A DNA stretch of 64,000 bases from Cyanobacteria bacterium SZAS-4 (lineage in GTDB: Bacteria > Cyanobacteriota > Vampirovibrionia > Obscuribacterales > Obscuribacteraceae). The translations under genes and the position numbers were made by a program. Of the stretch, positions 51,637 through 60,723 are shown piece by piece; positions within the stretch are counted from its first letter, which is position 1; each line of letters starts with the position of its first letter. The stretch is from the NCBI GenBank assembly GCA_018266255.1, contig JAFEAT010000001.1, positions 243,040-307,039 of the forward strand, written 5' to 3'. A model generated the notes under the pieces. The model was not told the DNA's origin. It searched no databases and saw only the letters and a program-made list of their open reading frames with translations.

Positions 51637-54171
51637 ATGGACCAATCGAGCGAAAAGACCGAGCAGCGACCTTCTGCCACTCGCACAGAGCCAGAATCGA
51701 ACGTCGTGCAAACGGTTAAAAGCAACGAGTTACAGGCAATTCTCCAGCTGGCTCTGATCGCCACAGTTGGCAGTGTTGTTATTTCACTATACGTTTTGTG
51801 GATTGGAATTTCTGGACACCATAAACGCAACGTTGACACTGCAGCTCTGGCGGCGTTATATGCGGCAGAACAGTTGTCTCAAATCAACGTAGACAGTGCA
51901 AGTTTCGGAAAAGTCGGGCTCTGCGATCAAGCTTCAGACGATTCCGGCACATTTAGTTATGTGCGCGGTCAACGCAGAGTCACCGGACTCAATACCATTT
52001 ATAAAACTCTCGCAGTCGATGCCGCTATTGCGAAACATCTGAAGCGCCAGATTATGACCGATTTGATCGAAAAGGATCTGGCTGAGGTGAAGAAGGTCGA
52101 AAATGAGTTGAGACTGCGCTTGCACGAAGCAGCGGAGCCAGACCTGATGGAAGCGAAGGCTTCTGAAAACTCCACGCAACTGTATGCAAGCACTGCCTCT
52201 AAACAGAACAATATCTATCGCGATGTTTATAGAATGCTGGCAGCTGACAAATCATCGCCAGACCTGTCACTGATCGAAGTGCGGTTGAAGTTAGGACGCT
52301 ACAAGCAACGAGCAACTGCGTCGCCTGACGGTTGGCCCTCGGGCAAAATTCGATTAATCGAACCTGCAGAATTATTCGAGCCCGCAAAAAAAGAACAAGC
52401 TCCATATACGGTGCTAGTAGAAGCTGTCTTTCAAACCAAGTCAAAGAATGGTTCTGATCCAATTCGCACTGTTAGCAAAAAATACTGCGCCCTAATCTCA
52501 GCGCCCCGACTGGATCCTGTCAAATCAACGCTGGTAATGAGCTTTCCAGACGGGCTCCCACCAGTCATTGATAGCGCCATGTCGATACTAACGGCGAAGA
52601 GCATAAGTGGCACCGGTGACTGGCAGCAAGCCGTTGGTAACGAAGTTCCAGGTAAAGGTAGTTTGGCACCATCACTGCAACCAGTATTACCGGGAATGTC
52701 TCCCTCCGACGCTTTCAGCGTTGCCCTCTACCACTGGTTGAAACGTCAGGGCTCCGAAGTCACCGAACAAAAAGTCTACGAGTTACTAGAAGCAAAATGG
52801 AACAGCTCTGCTCCGATAATGAAGTTCCAACCTGTAACTGCTCCGACAAATGAATCAAAACCAAACAGTTGTCTGGCCATTGACACTGGAGCAAGACAGT
52901 ACGCCATTCTCAATCAAACAGGGCCGGGCGGCATCGGACAAACGGCGTTGAGCCGAGCATTCGCAATCTATTCAGGCGCAGTTGCAAGTTCGCCGCAGGT
53001 GAGTTTTCCGCCAAATGCATTGCCACTTTTCGTAGATAGTGAAGGCAAATGCAATTTGACAGGACGCAAAGATTATAGCGACAAATTCGTCAACGACTAT
53101 TTGAAAGCGGTTTATGACACTAATTTGGCGGCAGTCGAATCAGCCGCTGTTTCTAGAATGGTGATTGCCAGAGCGTCAACAGAACTAGCTCAGCTCGATC
53201 AAAAAATCTATATTGAACGGCAAGAATTGAATTCAATCATCAATCGTTTCAACAGATTAGGTTTGGAAGCACCTCCGGCGAAAGACGAAGGAGCACCAAA
53301 TGAGGTGGCGCGACAAAAAGCATTGATACAAGACAAAATCGATGCACTGAAAGCGTCAATTGCCACTGACGAAGAGTCGCGCGCTAAACTGCGCAAAACA
53401 AATACGCTGGCGCAACGCACCACGAGTGTCGCGAACCAGGTTGGCACAACCACTTACGAGCTTTGCGCTCAGGCCTTCAGACTGTGCAAAGACGGAATAT
53501 TTAGAATCGACAAACCGACGCCTGGCTACATTATTTCTCGGAAGTATGTTTTCAGACCGTGCACCAAACCAGTAGACGAATCAGATTTTTTCAAACCAGA
53601 ATCTGAAGTTTCTGCCAATTCAAAACTCTGGCTGACTAAATCATTCGATGTGGTGACCACTATAGAAGCGGCGCGGCTGGCAGCTGATACTGTCGTTGAG
53701 GGTGCGAAGTACAGCGATTTTGCCACGTCGACCATATCGCAACAGACCCGCTCGCCAGTGGTGTTTTTGACGACCGATGAGTTGTTCAGCACGTCTACGC
53801 CGCGACCGATGATTTTCAATTTCTATCCGTTTGGAAATATAAGAATCCCAAGCGGGCAACTTTTTTACTACTGCAAAGATGCGCTTCGAACCGGCTCTGC
53901 GCCGGCTGTTAGCTGGTCAGTTGTCATACGCGATCTAGTTGCGTCAGTTGGACAGAACAGTATGGGAAATCCCACAGGCGAGCCGATACAGTCAGATCAG
54001 CCAGACTGGTGCAAAACGAGTGACCAGCACGAGTGTCCTGGTTTGGCGTGCGAGTTCCAGTTGCGCACACCGCTTCCGGTAATAACTAATTCGCCTGAAA
54101 CACTGCTGACTAATCCAGTCAACAGTGCGCAGATACAGCAGATTCCGCCGGTTCCAGCAGATCTTCTTTAG
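51637..54171 (+). CDS. Large membrane-anchored TadG-like protein
   Basis: An 844-residue protein I recognise only in part. Residues about 35-58 form a single membrane segment (AILQLALIATVGSVVISLYV and the following GIS), followed by the pseudopilin-like RNVDTAALAALYAAEQLSQI, which resembles the ADAAALAAA element of TadG-type proteins. The large remainder is exported or outer-face polar sequence with no clear domain; a coiled coil is likely near 515-590. It ends in a Pro-rich tail. The ATG at 51637 is preferred over a GTG at 51601, as the added residues look non-coding. A tad-like pilus or secreted-surface role is inference. Confidence 0.7.
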   Translation: MDQSSEKTEQRPSATRTEPESNVVQTVKSNELQAILQLALIATVGSVVISLYVLWIGISGHHKRNVDTAALAALYAAEQLSQINVDSASFGKVGLCDQASDDSGTFSYVRGQRRVTGLNTIYKTLAVDAAIAKHLKRQIMTDLIEKDLAEVKKVENELRLRLHEAAEPDLMEAKASENSTQLYASTASKQNNIYRDVYRMLAADKSSPDLSLIEVRLKLGRYKQRATASPDGWPSGKIRLIEPAELFEPAKKEQAPYTVLVEAVFQTKSKNGSDPIRTVSKKYCALISAPRLDPVKSTLVMSFPDGLPPVIDSAMSILTAKSISGTGDWQQAVGNEVPGKGSLAPSLQPVLPGMSPSDAFSVALYHWLKRQGSEVTEQKVYELLEAKWNSSAPIMKFQPVTAPTNESKPNSCLAIDTGARQYAILNQTGPGGIGQTALSRAFAIYSGAVASSPQVSFPPNALPLFVDSEGKCNLTGRKDYSDKFVNDYLKAVYDTNLAAVESAAVSRMVIARASTELAQLDQKIYIERQELNSIINRFNRLGLEAPPAKDEGAPNEVARQKALIQDKIDALKASIATDEESRAKLRKTNTLAQRTTSVANQVGTTTYELCAQAFRLCKDGIFRIDKPTPGYIISRKYVFRPCTKPVDESDFFKPESEVSANSKLWLTKSFDVVTTIEAARLAADTVVEGAKYSDFATSTISQQTRSPVVFLTTDELFSTSTPRPMIFNFYPFGNIRIPSGQLFYYCKDALRTGSAPAVSWSVVIRDLVASVGQNSMGNPTGEPIQSDQPDWCKTSDQHECPGLACEFQLRTPLPVITNSPETLLTNPVNSAQIQQIPPVPADLL

Positions 54172-54645
54172 TTAGTTGTTGTTTGGGTTAGCTTTTTTAC
54201 GACCGCGTTTCTTGGTGCCAGTTTCACCGTCACCATCTTCGCTTTCGTCTTCGCTTGGTCCATGAACCGCTTCTTCAAGGGCATGCAAACGTTCCAGAAT
54301 CTCTGAAAGATCTTCATGCGTGGCGATTCCGAACTCTTTGGCGGCTTTCTTTGTTGAGCCCGAGAGTTTGGACGACACTTTCTTTTCTGCGTCGTGAGTG
54401 CGCTTGCCAGCTTCATCCTGCAGGTTTCTGAGGAAGTGCTGGAAGTTTTCCGTTTTGCCTTTGCCTTTGTCTTCAAGTTCATCGAGCAGGTCTTGACCCA
54501 CTTTGACCAAATCTTCCATAGCATCGCTGAGAGCTGCTTTCACACGTTCTACGTTGCTAGTGGCGCCGACGCCTGCCAAGACCGCTTTCTTGAAGATCTT
54601 AGCTCTGTCGTTTGCTTTTTCTTTTTTTGCTTGATCCTTGCCCAT
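54172..54645 (-). CDS. Phasin-like granule-associated protein (PhaI/PhaF type)
   Basis: A 157-residue helical protein that resembles the polyhydroxyalkanoate granule-associated family. An N-terminal amphipathic helix IFKKAVLAGVGATSNVERVK is followed by a long coiled coil, and then by the family-like FGIATHEDLSEILERLHALE (about 105-124), which is the leucine-zipper part. The end is acidic (EDESEDGDGE) and then basic (KKRGRKKANP). Basic tails of PhaF bind DNA. A general coiled-coil role is the alternative. It is convergent with the TadG-like gene: the stops are directly adjacent. Confidence 0.65.
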   Translation of the reverse strand: MGKDQAKKEKANDRAKIFKKAVLAGVGATSNVERVKAALSDAMEDLVKVGQDLLDELEDKGKGKTENFQHFLRNLQDEAGKRTHDAEKKVSSKLSGSTKKAAKEFGIATHEDLSEILERLHALEEAVHGPSEDESEDGDGETGTKKRGRKKANPNNN

Positions 54646-54900
54646 TTGTTACCTTCTTCTCTGATGATGATGTAAGGTCGCCCAAATTTCCCGAAGGAAA
54701 TCTGAATTCTGGGCTGCTTTGTCCCAGGAGTGCCTCAGCAGCAGCTGTAGGCTTATCAAGATAGTACGCCACCGGAGAGAAAATCCGCCTCCTGACAGGT
54801 TCTTTGCAAAGACATTGAAACCTTTTTCACGCCGAAATTAGTAAACTTAACTCTTATATTTAGCGGCTCAGTTGCCGACGGATCCAGGGAGGTATGAACT

Positions 54901-56637
54901 TTGGTCGCCATCCAGTGTTTGAACCATGTTTTGCTGCAGCTTTCTCGGCTCTTTCAGAGTGCATCAAAAGACGGATTCCGGCGGATAACTGCACTTGCGC
55001 TCGGCTCGATGTTTTTATGCCTGCAAGTGTCGCCCGTACAGGCGCAATCATCGCCGTCTCGACCAAAACTGGTCGTTCTTCTAATTGCCGATCAATTTTC
55101 GTACAACTACATTCCGCGCTATCTGGATAAGTTCACCTCCGGTGGTATCAAGTTGTTGATGGACCGCGGAGCTACTTTCACTGATTGCAAGTTTGCCAAT
55201 GCCAGCACACAGACAGCTGTCGGACACTCAATCATCTCAACAGGCGCCTACCCCTGGGCGACTGGAATTGTTGGCGACGACTGGTACGACCGTCGCAAAA
55301 ACAAACCAATATCAGCGGTTTCAGATGAAGCAATGAAAGTCGTCGGCGCGAACGGCACAGGCAGCAGTAGCCACTTTATGCAAGGAACGACAATCGGAGA
55401 TCAGATGAAACTGGCGACTAACGGCCGCAGTAAAGTCGTCACTATTTCGCTAGAAGATCGTTCGGCCCTGCTGCTCGCAGGGAAATTGGCTAATGGAGCC
55501 TATTGGTGGGACACAAAAACTGGCGCGTTCGTCACGTCAGCTCAATTCGGAACGGAACTTGCAGGCTGGGCACAGGCGTTCAACGACACGCATTACGCCG
55601 ATAAGTATCTTGGAAAACCCTGGCAGCGACTGCTTCCGGAAACACAATACACAGCCTCGACACACGATGATTATCCACACGAGAAAGGAATTGCAGGCGA
55701 TGGAAAGCAATTCCCGCACGTAATTACGGGCGGTGCAAACGCCCCAGGAGAAGCGTATTACAGCGCATTCGCGATGACCCCATGGTCGAATCAAATGATT
55801 TGCGATTTTGCCAAAGAGGCAATCGACAAAGAGAATTTGGGACTACACACAGATCCCGATATGCTCTCGATCAGCTTCAGCGCGGGTGAGTTGCTTGGAG
55901 GCGCATTCGGACCCTACAGTCAAGAAGTCGAAGACCTTACATTACGTTTAGATCAATCTATCTCTGGATTAATTCAGCACATCGATCAGAAGGTAGGGCT
56001 AGACAACTGTTTGATTGTCTTTACTGCAGATCACGGCGTGGCGCCGATTCCAGAGTTTTTGAAAGAGCGCGGCATGGATTCGAGTCGCATCGACGTCAAG
56101 AATTTCAAGACCGCACTCGACTCGCAACTTGATGCCAGGCTGGGTCCAGAAGACTGGGTGGAATCATTCGAACCACCAAATCTATATCTAAACCTGAATG
56201 CGATCGATAGACAAAAGTATCGTCAACCAGATGTTGAGGCACTGTCAGCGAAGATGGCGCACTCGATAGCGGGCGTCGGAGAAGTATATACAGCAGCACA
56301 ATTTTTTACGAATCAGTTGCCCAGTGGACCTTTGATGGATGCCGTGAGAAAGAGCTACTACTGGGGCAGAAGCGGTGAATTATTTGTCATGCCGCGACCC
56401 GGTCACATTTTTATTTCTGAATCAACGGGCACTGCGACCGGATCACCATATAATTACGATACGCAGGTTCCTCTGATAATGTCGGGCAGCAACGTACAAA
56501 ACGGGCGCTTTGGACAAAGTTCGAGTCCTGCAGATATCGCGCCGACAATCACTACTATATTGGGGATTGAGCAGCCTTCGTTGTGCGAAGGACGAGTGCT
56601 AACCGAGGCTTTATCAGGCAATTCGCGCGGAAGATAA
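54901..56637 (+). CDS. Secreted alkaline phosphatase superfamily protein (PafA-like)
   Basis: A 578-residue protein starting with TTG at 54901, 7 bases after GGGAGG. An N-terminal signal peptide is present (ITALALGSMFLCLQVSPVQA, cleavage near residue 49). The catalytic core has VVLLIADQFSYNYIPRY (metal Asp), NASTQTAVGHSIISTG (Thr nucleophile region and conserved His), FTADHGVAPIPE (metal Asp-His) and GHIFISES near the C-terminal His. The family hydrolyses phosphate mono- or diesters outside the cytoplasm. It is 21 bases upstream of polA on the same strand, so the two are probably co-transcribed. Confidence 0.85.
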   Translation: MVAIQCLNHVLLQLSRLFQSASKDGFRRITALALGSMFLCLQVSPVQAQSSPSRPKLVVLLIADQFSYNYIPRYLDKFTSGGIKLLMDRGATFTDCKFANASTQTAVGHSIISTGAYPWATGIVGDDWYDRRKNKPISAVSDEAMKVVGANGTGSSSHFMQGTTIGDQMKLATNGRSKVVTISLEDRSALLLAGKLANGAYWWDTKTGAFVTSAQFGTELAGWAQAFNDTHYADKYLGKPWQRLLPETQYTASTHDDYPHEKGIAGDGKQFPHVITGGANAPGEAYYSAFAMTPWSNQMICDFAKEAIDKENLGLHTDPDMLSISFSAGELLGGAFGPYSQEVEDLTLRLDQSISGLIQHIDQKVGLDNCLIVFTADHGVAPIPEFLKERGMDSSRIDVKNFKTALDSQLDARLGPEDWVESFEPPNLYLNLNAIDRQKYRQPDVEALSAKMAHSIAGVGEVYTAAQFFTNQLPSGPLMDAVRKSYYWGRSGELFVMPRPGHIFISESTGTATGSPYNYDTQVPLIMSGSNVQNGRFGQSSSPADIAPTITTILGIEQPSLCEGRVLTEALSGNSRGR

Positions 56638-56658
56638 GTAGACGACAAGGAGAAAAAA

Positions 56659-59565
56659 ATGAAGCCAGATGAAACCCTGGTTCTCGTTGATGGCAGCTCG
56701 CTGGCATTCCGTTCCTTTTTTGCATTGTTCAAATCAGGTTTGCGAAGACAAGACGGGCGACCAACTTGGGCAGTGTACGGCTTCTTCAACTCTCTTTTCG
56801 ATGTAATCGAAAAGCAGCGCCCTCACGGTCTTGCAGTCTGCTTCGATTTGGCTGGACCAACTTTTAGAGAAAAAGAATTCGCTGATTACAAAGCTAATCG
56901 CAGCGAGATGCCAGATGATCTGGCTGTGCAGTGGCCACTGATCAAAGACGCTGTTCAGTTTCTCGGCATTCCACTCTATGAGTTGGAAGGATTCGAGGCC
57001 GATGATGTAATCGGCACAGTGACGAAACTTGCTGTCGAGAAAGGAATCAAGGTCCAAATTCTCACAGGTGATAAAGACGCGTTCCAACTCGTTGATGACA
57101 CGAATGACTCGGTGCGCGTCTTGATGCCAGGTCAAAAAGAATTGATCGTGTATGACCGCGCCAAAGTATTCGAGAAGCTCGGTGTCTGGCCAGAACAGGT
57201 AATTGATTACAAAGGACTGTGCGGCGACACATCAGACAACATTCCTGGAGTGCGCGGAATCGGACCAGTAACGGCTGTGCAGTTGCTCACTGCGTACGGA
57301 ACTATCGAAGGAATTTACGAGCATCTGGACGAGATCAAATCCAAGTCTGTTAAACAAAAGCTGACAGACGGCAAGCAAAGCGCCTTTGACAGCAAACGTT
57401 GCGCGACCATGGTCATGGACGTTAAGCTCGACTTCGATTTCGATCACTGTCAGCTCAATTCACCGCCACTAGAAGCGGTGCAAGACTATTTCCGCAATCT
57501 CGAATTCAAAACGATGGTGAATCGCTTGCCCAAGATCATGGCGCGATTCAACGAATACGCTACTGCAGGAGTGGCAACTACTGGTGGCACATCTCGTTCA
57601 GTAGAAGTCAGTGCCTATGCGGGCGGTGGCAGTTCGGGCGGCGGTGGTGCAGCCGTTGCAGTTCAGGTAGAGTCGGCAACAATTATCATTGAACCAATCG
57701 CAACGCTCGCATTGCCTCCTACACCAGATGTGGTGATCAGTAAATCAGATTTAGATTCGGTCGTAAGCAAATTATCGTCCTGTCCAGTCTTCTGTGTGGA
57801 TCTGGAATTGTCTGGTGCTAGTTCACTCGAATCAGAAATTCTCGGTTACGCATTTGCCTGGAGCAAAGACCTGAGCCTGGATTCAGAGCATGCGTTGAAG
57901 CTAAGCGATAACTACGATCCCGAATCGTGGGCTGTCGAAACCGCTTATATTCCAGTGCATCATGCAGAGGCGAACCAACTTACTCCAGAGGCTATTTCTG
58001 CCGCACTCAAACCACTGCTTGAGAATAAATCAATCGGCAAAGTAGTGATGAACTGCAAAGCCAAGATGAATGCTTTATCGCTGCAGGGCATCAAACTGGA
58101 CGGCATTGTTTTCGATCCAATGCTGGCGAGCTATCTGATAAACCCTGATGAGAAGCACAGTTTGAAAGATCAATCTGAGCGCCTTCTGGGTTATTCGACA
58201 GTGCGCTCGGCTGAAAGTGCTGCGGCCGGAAAGAAACAATTGACGATCAATTTTGCCGCAGTCGACAAAGTTGCCACAAGTGCAGCAGACGATGCGCGAG
58301 TAACACTTGAACTGACACGTCTCTACATGACCCGGCTGGACCACGATCAAAGATATCTTCTGTATGAGATGGAAATCCCTCTGGCTGGCACTCTAGCGAG
58401 AATGGAGCAAAACGGAGTTGCTCTCGATCTCCCCTACCTGAATCAATTTTCTGTCGAACTTTCAAATGACCTGTCGAGACTGGAAAACGAAATTTACGAG
58501 TTAGCTGGTCATCCGTTCAACATCAATTCACCGATACAGCTGCAAAAAGTTCTCTTCGAAGAGTTGAATCTGAAAACCAAGGGCAAAACGAAGACCGGCT
58601 ATTCAACAGATGCGACGGTGCTCGAAGCGTTGGCAAAAGAACACATTATCGTGCCAAAAATTCTCGAATATCGACAGCTTTCGAAATTGCGCTCGACTTA
58701 TGTTGACGCGTTACCGAAATCAATTTCTCCTCGCGACAACAGATTGCATGGTGAATTCAATCAGGCAACGACAGCAACGGGACGATTATCAAGTTCGAAT
58801 CCGAACTTGCAAAATATTCCTATCAGAAGTGAGGTAGGGCGCCGCATTCGTAAGGCATTCATCCCGCAAAACCCAGAGTCGTTCCTTCTTTCAGCTGACT
58901 ACTCACAGATCGAATTACGTTTGCTAGCGCATATGTGCTCAGACGAAATTTTGATCGATGCTTTCAACAAGAACCAGGACATTCACGCTCGTACCTCTGG
59001 TGAAATTTTCGACGTGCCGATCGAACAAGTAACATCCGAGATGCGCAGAATTGGTAAAACACTCAACTTCGCGCTGGTTTATCAGCAAGGCGCATTCGCC
59101 ACCGGGCAAGATTTAGGGATTTCCACAAGAGAAGCTCAATCGTTCATCGACAAATATTTCGCGCGTTATCCAAAGGTGCGTGGATTCCTCACACAAACGA
59201 TCGATGAGGCAAGACAAACCGGATATGTGTCGACACTCTGGGGACGCAAACGCTACTTCAGATTCTTGAACGACCGAAGCGACCCTGTTCGAAAGGCTGA
59301 TGAACGAGCCGCCTGTAACGCTCCGATTCAGGGCAGCGCCGCTGACTTGATGAAGTTGGCAATGATTCGCTTAGACAAAGAACTGACGACGCGTGCAATG
59401 AAAACAAAATTGATCATGCAAGTACACGACGAACTTGTTCTCGAAGTTCCCGAAGATGAGTTGGAACTAGCGAAAGAAGTAGTGCTTCAATCTATGCAAA
59501 TGGATCAGCCGCTCCAACTTCCGCTCAAAGTAGACCTGAACGTCGGCAAGAACTGGGAAAAGTAA
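56659..59565 (+). CDS. polA: DNA polymerase I
   Basis: A 968-residue three-domain protein. Residues 1-300 are a 5' nuclease (ETLVLVDGSSLAFRSF, GFEADDVIGT, GVRGIGPVTAVQLL). About 310-340 are a Gly-Ser-rich linker. About 370-560 have a 3'-5' exonuclease fold with D-x-E (CVDLELSG) but a changed second motif (MNCKAKMNAL) and no Tyr before AADDAR, so proofreading is doubtful. The polymerase domain has motif A in LLSADYSQIELRLLAH, motif C in MQVHDELVLEVP, and motif B RRIGKTLNFALVYQQG, where the usual FG and YG glycines are Ala and Gln. AAGGAG stands 8 bases before the ATG. Confidence 0.96.
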   Translation: MKPDETLVLVDGSSLAFRSFFALFKSGLRRQDGRPTWAVYGFFNSLFDVIEKQRPHGLAVCFDLAGPTFREKEFADYKANRSEMPDDLAVQWPLIKDAVQFLGIPLYELEGFEADDVIGTVTKLAVEKGIKVQILTGDKDAFQLVDDTNDSVRVLMPGQKELIVYDRAKVFEKLGVWPEQVIDYKGLCGDTSDNIPGVRGIGPVTAVQLLTAYGTIEGIYEHLDEIKSKSVKQKLTDGKQSAFDSKRCATMVMDVKLDFDFDHCQLNSPPLEAVQDYFRNLEFKTMVNRLPKIMARFNEYATAGVATTGGTSRSVEVSAYAGGGSSGGGGAAVAVQVESATIIIEPIATLALPPTPDVVISKSDLDSVVSKLSSCPVFCVDLELSGASSLESEILGYAFAWSKDLSLDSEHALKLSDNYDPESWAVETAYIPVHHAEANQLTPEAISAALKPLLENKSIGKVVMNCKAKMNALSLQGIKLDGIVFDPMLASYLINPDEKHSLKDQSERLLGYSTVRSAESAAAGKKQLTINFAAVDKVATSAADDARVTLELTRLYMTRLDHDQRYLLYEMEIPLAGTLARMEQNGVALDLPYLNQFSVELSNDLSRLENEIYELAGHPFNINSPIQLQKVLFEELNLKTKGKTKTGYSTDATVLEALAKEHIIVPKILEYRQLSKLRSTYVDALPKSISPRDNRLHGEFNQATTATGRLSSSNPNLQNIPIRSEVGRRIRKAFIPQNPESFLLSADYSQIELRLLAHMCSDEILIDAFNKNQDIHARTSGEIFDVPIEQVTSEMRRIGKTLNFALVYQQGAFATGQDLGISTREAQSFIDKYFARYPKVRGFLTQTIDEARQTGYVSTLWGRKRYFRFLNDRSDPVRKADERAACNAPIQGSAADLMKLAMIRLDKELTTRAMKTKLIMQVHDELVLEVPEDELELAKEVVLQSMQMDQPLQLPLKVDLNVGKNWEK

Positions 59566-59590
59566 AAGCAGGCGTTTCTAGAACTTGGCG

Positions 59591-60700
59591 ATGACTGCAG
59601 TAACAACGAAGTTTCCGTCTGTGCGAGCTAGGACTTCTGATACTTTGAGATGCGTAACCATCATCGCGCTCTTGATTTTCGTTGCGCTCAATTTCTTAAT
59701 CGAGCAAACCCATGCTCGAGTTCACGGCGAGAAAGACCTATCACTGTTTGAAGAAAACCGGGTCATAAACCTCGTCTCCATCTGCAGTAAAACTCAGAAC
59801 TATCCTGACCTGATGCTACTGGGTTCGTCAGTGATGGGGCTGCCATTTGCCGACCTGACGGATTCTCGAGATTTCAGACCATTCTATTTCGTCAATCAAT
59901 TTAACGCGCTTCTCGGCATCACGCACTTCGTTGCCATCAACTTGGGCACAGATAGTGCGATGATTTCTGACAGTAGCTTGCTGCTGCAAAAATGTGTGAC
60001 AGACAAGCAAACACCCCGCTTCATCGTTTTAGGATTGACTCCGCGAGACTTTGGTGCTGAAGGCAGGCGCCTCCAGGACTCCTATCACTTCTCGACTCTT
60101 GTGCAGCTCGGGGATTTTATGGACATTCAAGGTTTGTATCTTCCTAGCTTGGAAGAAAAGGTCAACTTTCTCTTGGAAAAGTTGGTGCCAATTTTTCGAT
60201 ATCGAGGCTACGTTCAACACAAGGTTGTTCAATTCTCAAACAAATTTTGGCATGGCGAGTCAGCCAAACCAATCGACGAACCTGAGCAAATCAAGCCCAT
60301 GTCTGGGAAGCAGCGCGGCATCGATACTTGGGACTCAATGGTCGAACAGTATCGAAAAATCTACGCAAAACTTCGTCCTGAACTGATCAAAACTCAGATG
60401 GAATTTCTAGCTCGATTCGTTCAGAAAAGACAAACAGCACAGACGAGAGTGTTGGTGATAAACATGCCGTTATCTTCCGACAATCGGGCCTTATTACCCG
60501 ACAGTTTTTACGAGAAATTTCGCAAAGATGTTGCCGACACTGTAACCAATAACGGCGGAGTATTCCTGGATCTAGGCAGTTCATCTGAGTTCGAACATAG
60601 AGATTTTTTTGATTGCGCGCATCTCAACGCACAAGGTTGCCGCAAACTTATGGTTCACATTGTCGATTTCATCAAAAACAAGAACGCAGCAGATCGATGA
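59591..60700 (+). CDS. Membrane-anchored SGNH-hydrolase-like protein
   Basis: A 369-residue protein with one membrane segment near 23-42 (VTIIALLIFVALNFLIEQTH) and an outer domain. LLGSSVMGLP (about 77-86) resembles the Ser block of SGNH/GDSL hydrolases, and FFDCAHLNAQGCRKL near the end carries the DxxH pair. It is similar in architecture to cyanobacterial DUF1574-type proteins. The ATG at 59591 is chosen; an in-frame TTG two codons upstream is possible. It follows polA by 25 bases, so co-transcription is possible. An envelope O-acyl or lipid role would be inference. Confidence 0.65.
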   Translation: MTAVTTKFPSVRARTSDTLRCVTIIALLIFVALNFLIEQTHARVHGEKDLSLFEENRVINLVSICSKTQNYPDLMLLGSSVMGLPFADLTDSRDFRPFYFVNQFNALLGITHFVAINLGTDSAMISDSSLLLQKCVTDKQTPRFIVLGLTPRDFGAEGRRLQDSYHFSTLVQLGDFMDIQGLYLPSLEEKVNFLLEKLVPIFRYRGYVQHKVVQFSNKFWHGESAKPIDEPEQIKPMSGKQRGIDTWDSMVEQYRKIYAKLRPELIKTQMEFLARFVQKRQTAQTRVLVINMPLSSDNRALLPDSFYEKFRKDVADTVTNNGGVFLDLGSSSEFEHRDFFDCAHLNAQGCRKLMVHIVDFIKNKNAADR

Positions 60701-60723
60701 AAGTCGTGATCGAAGTCGGCCGG

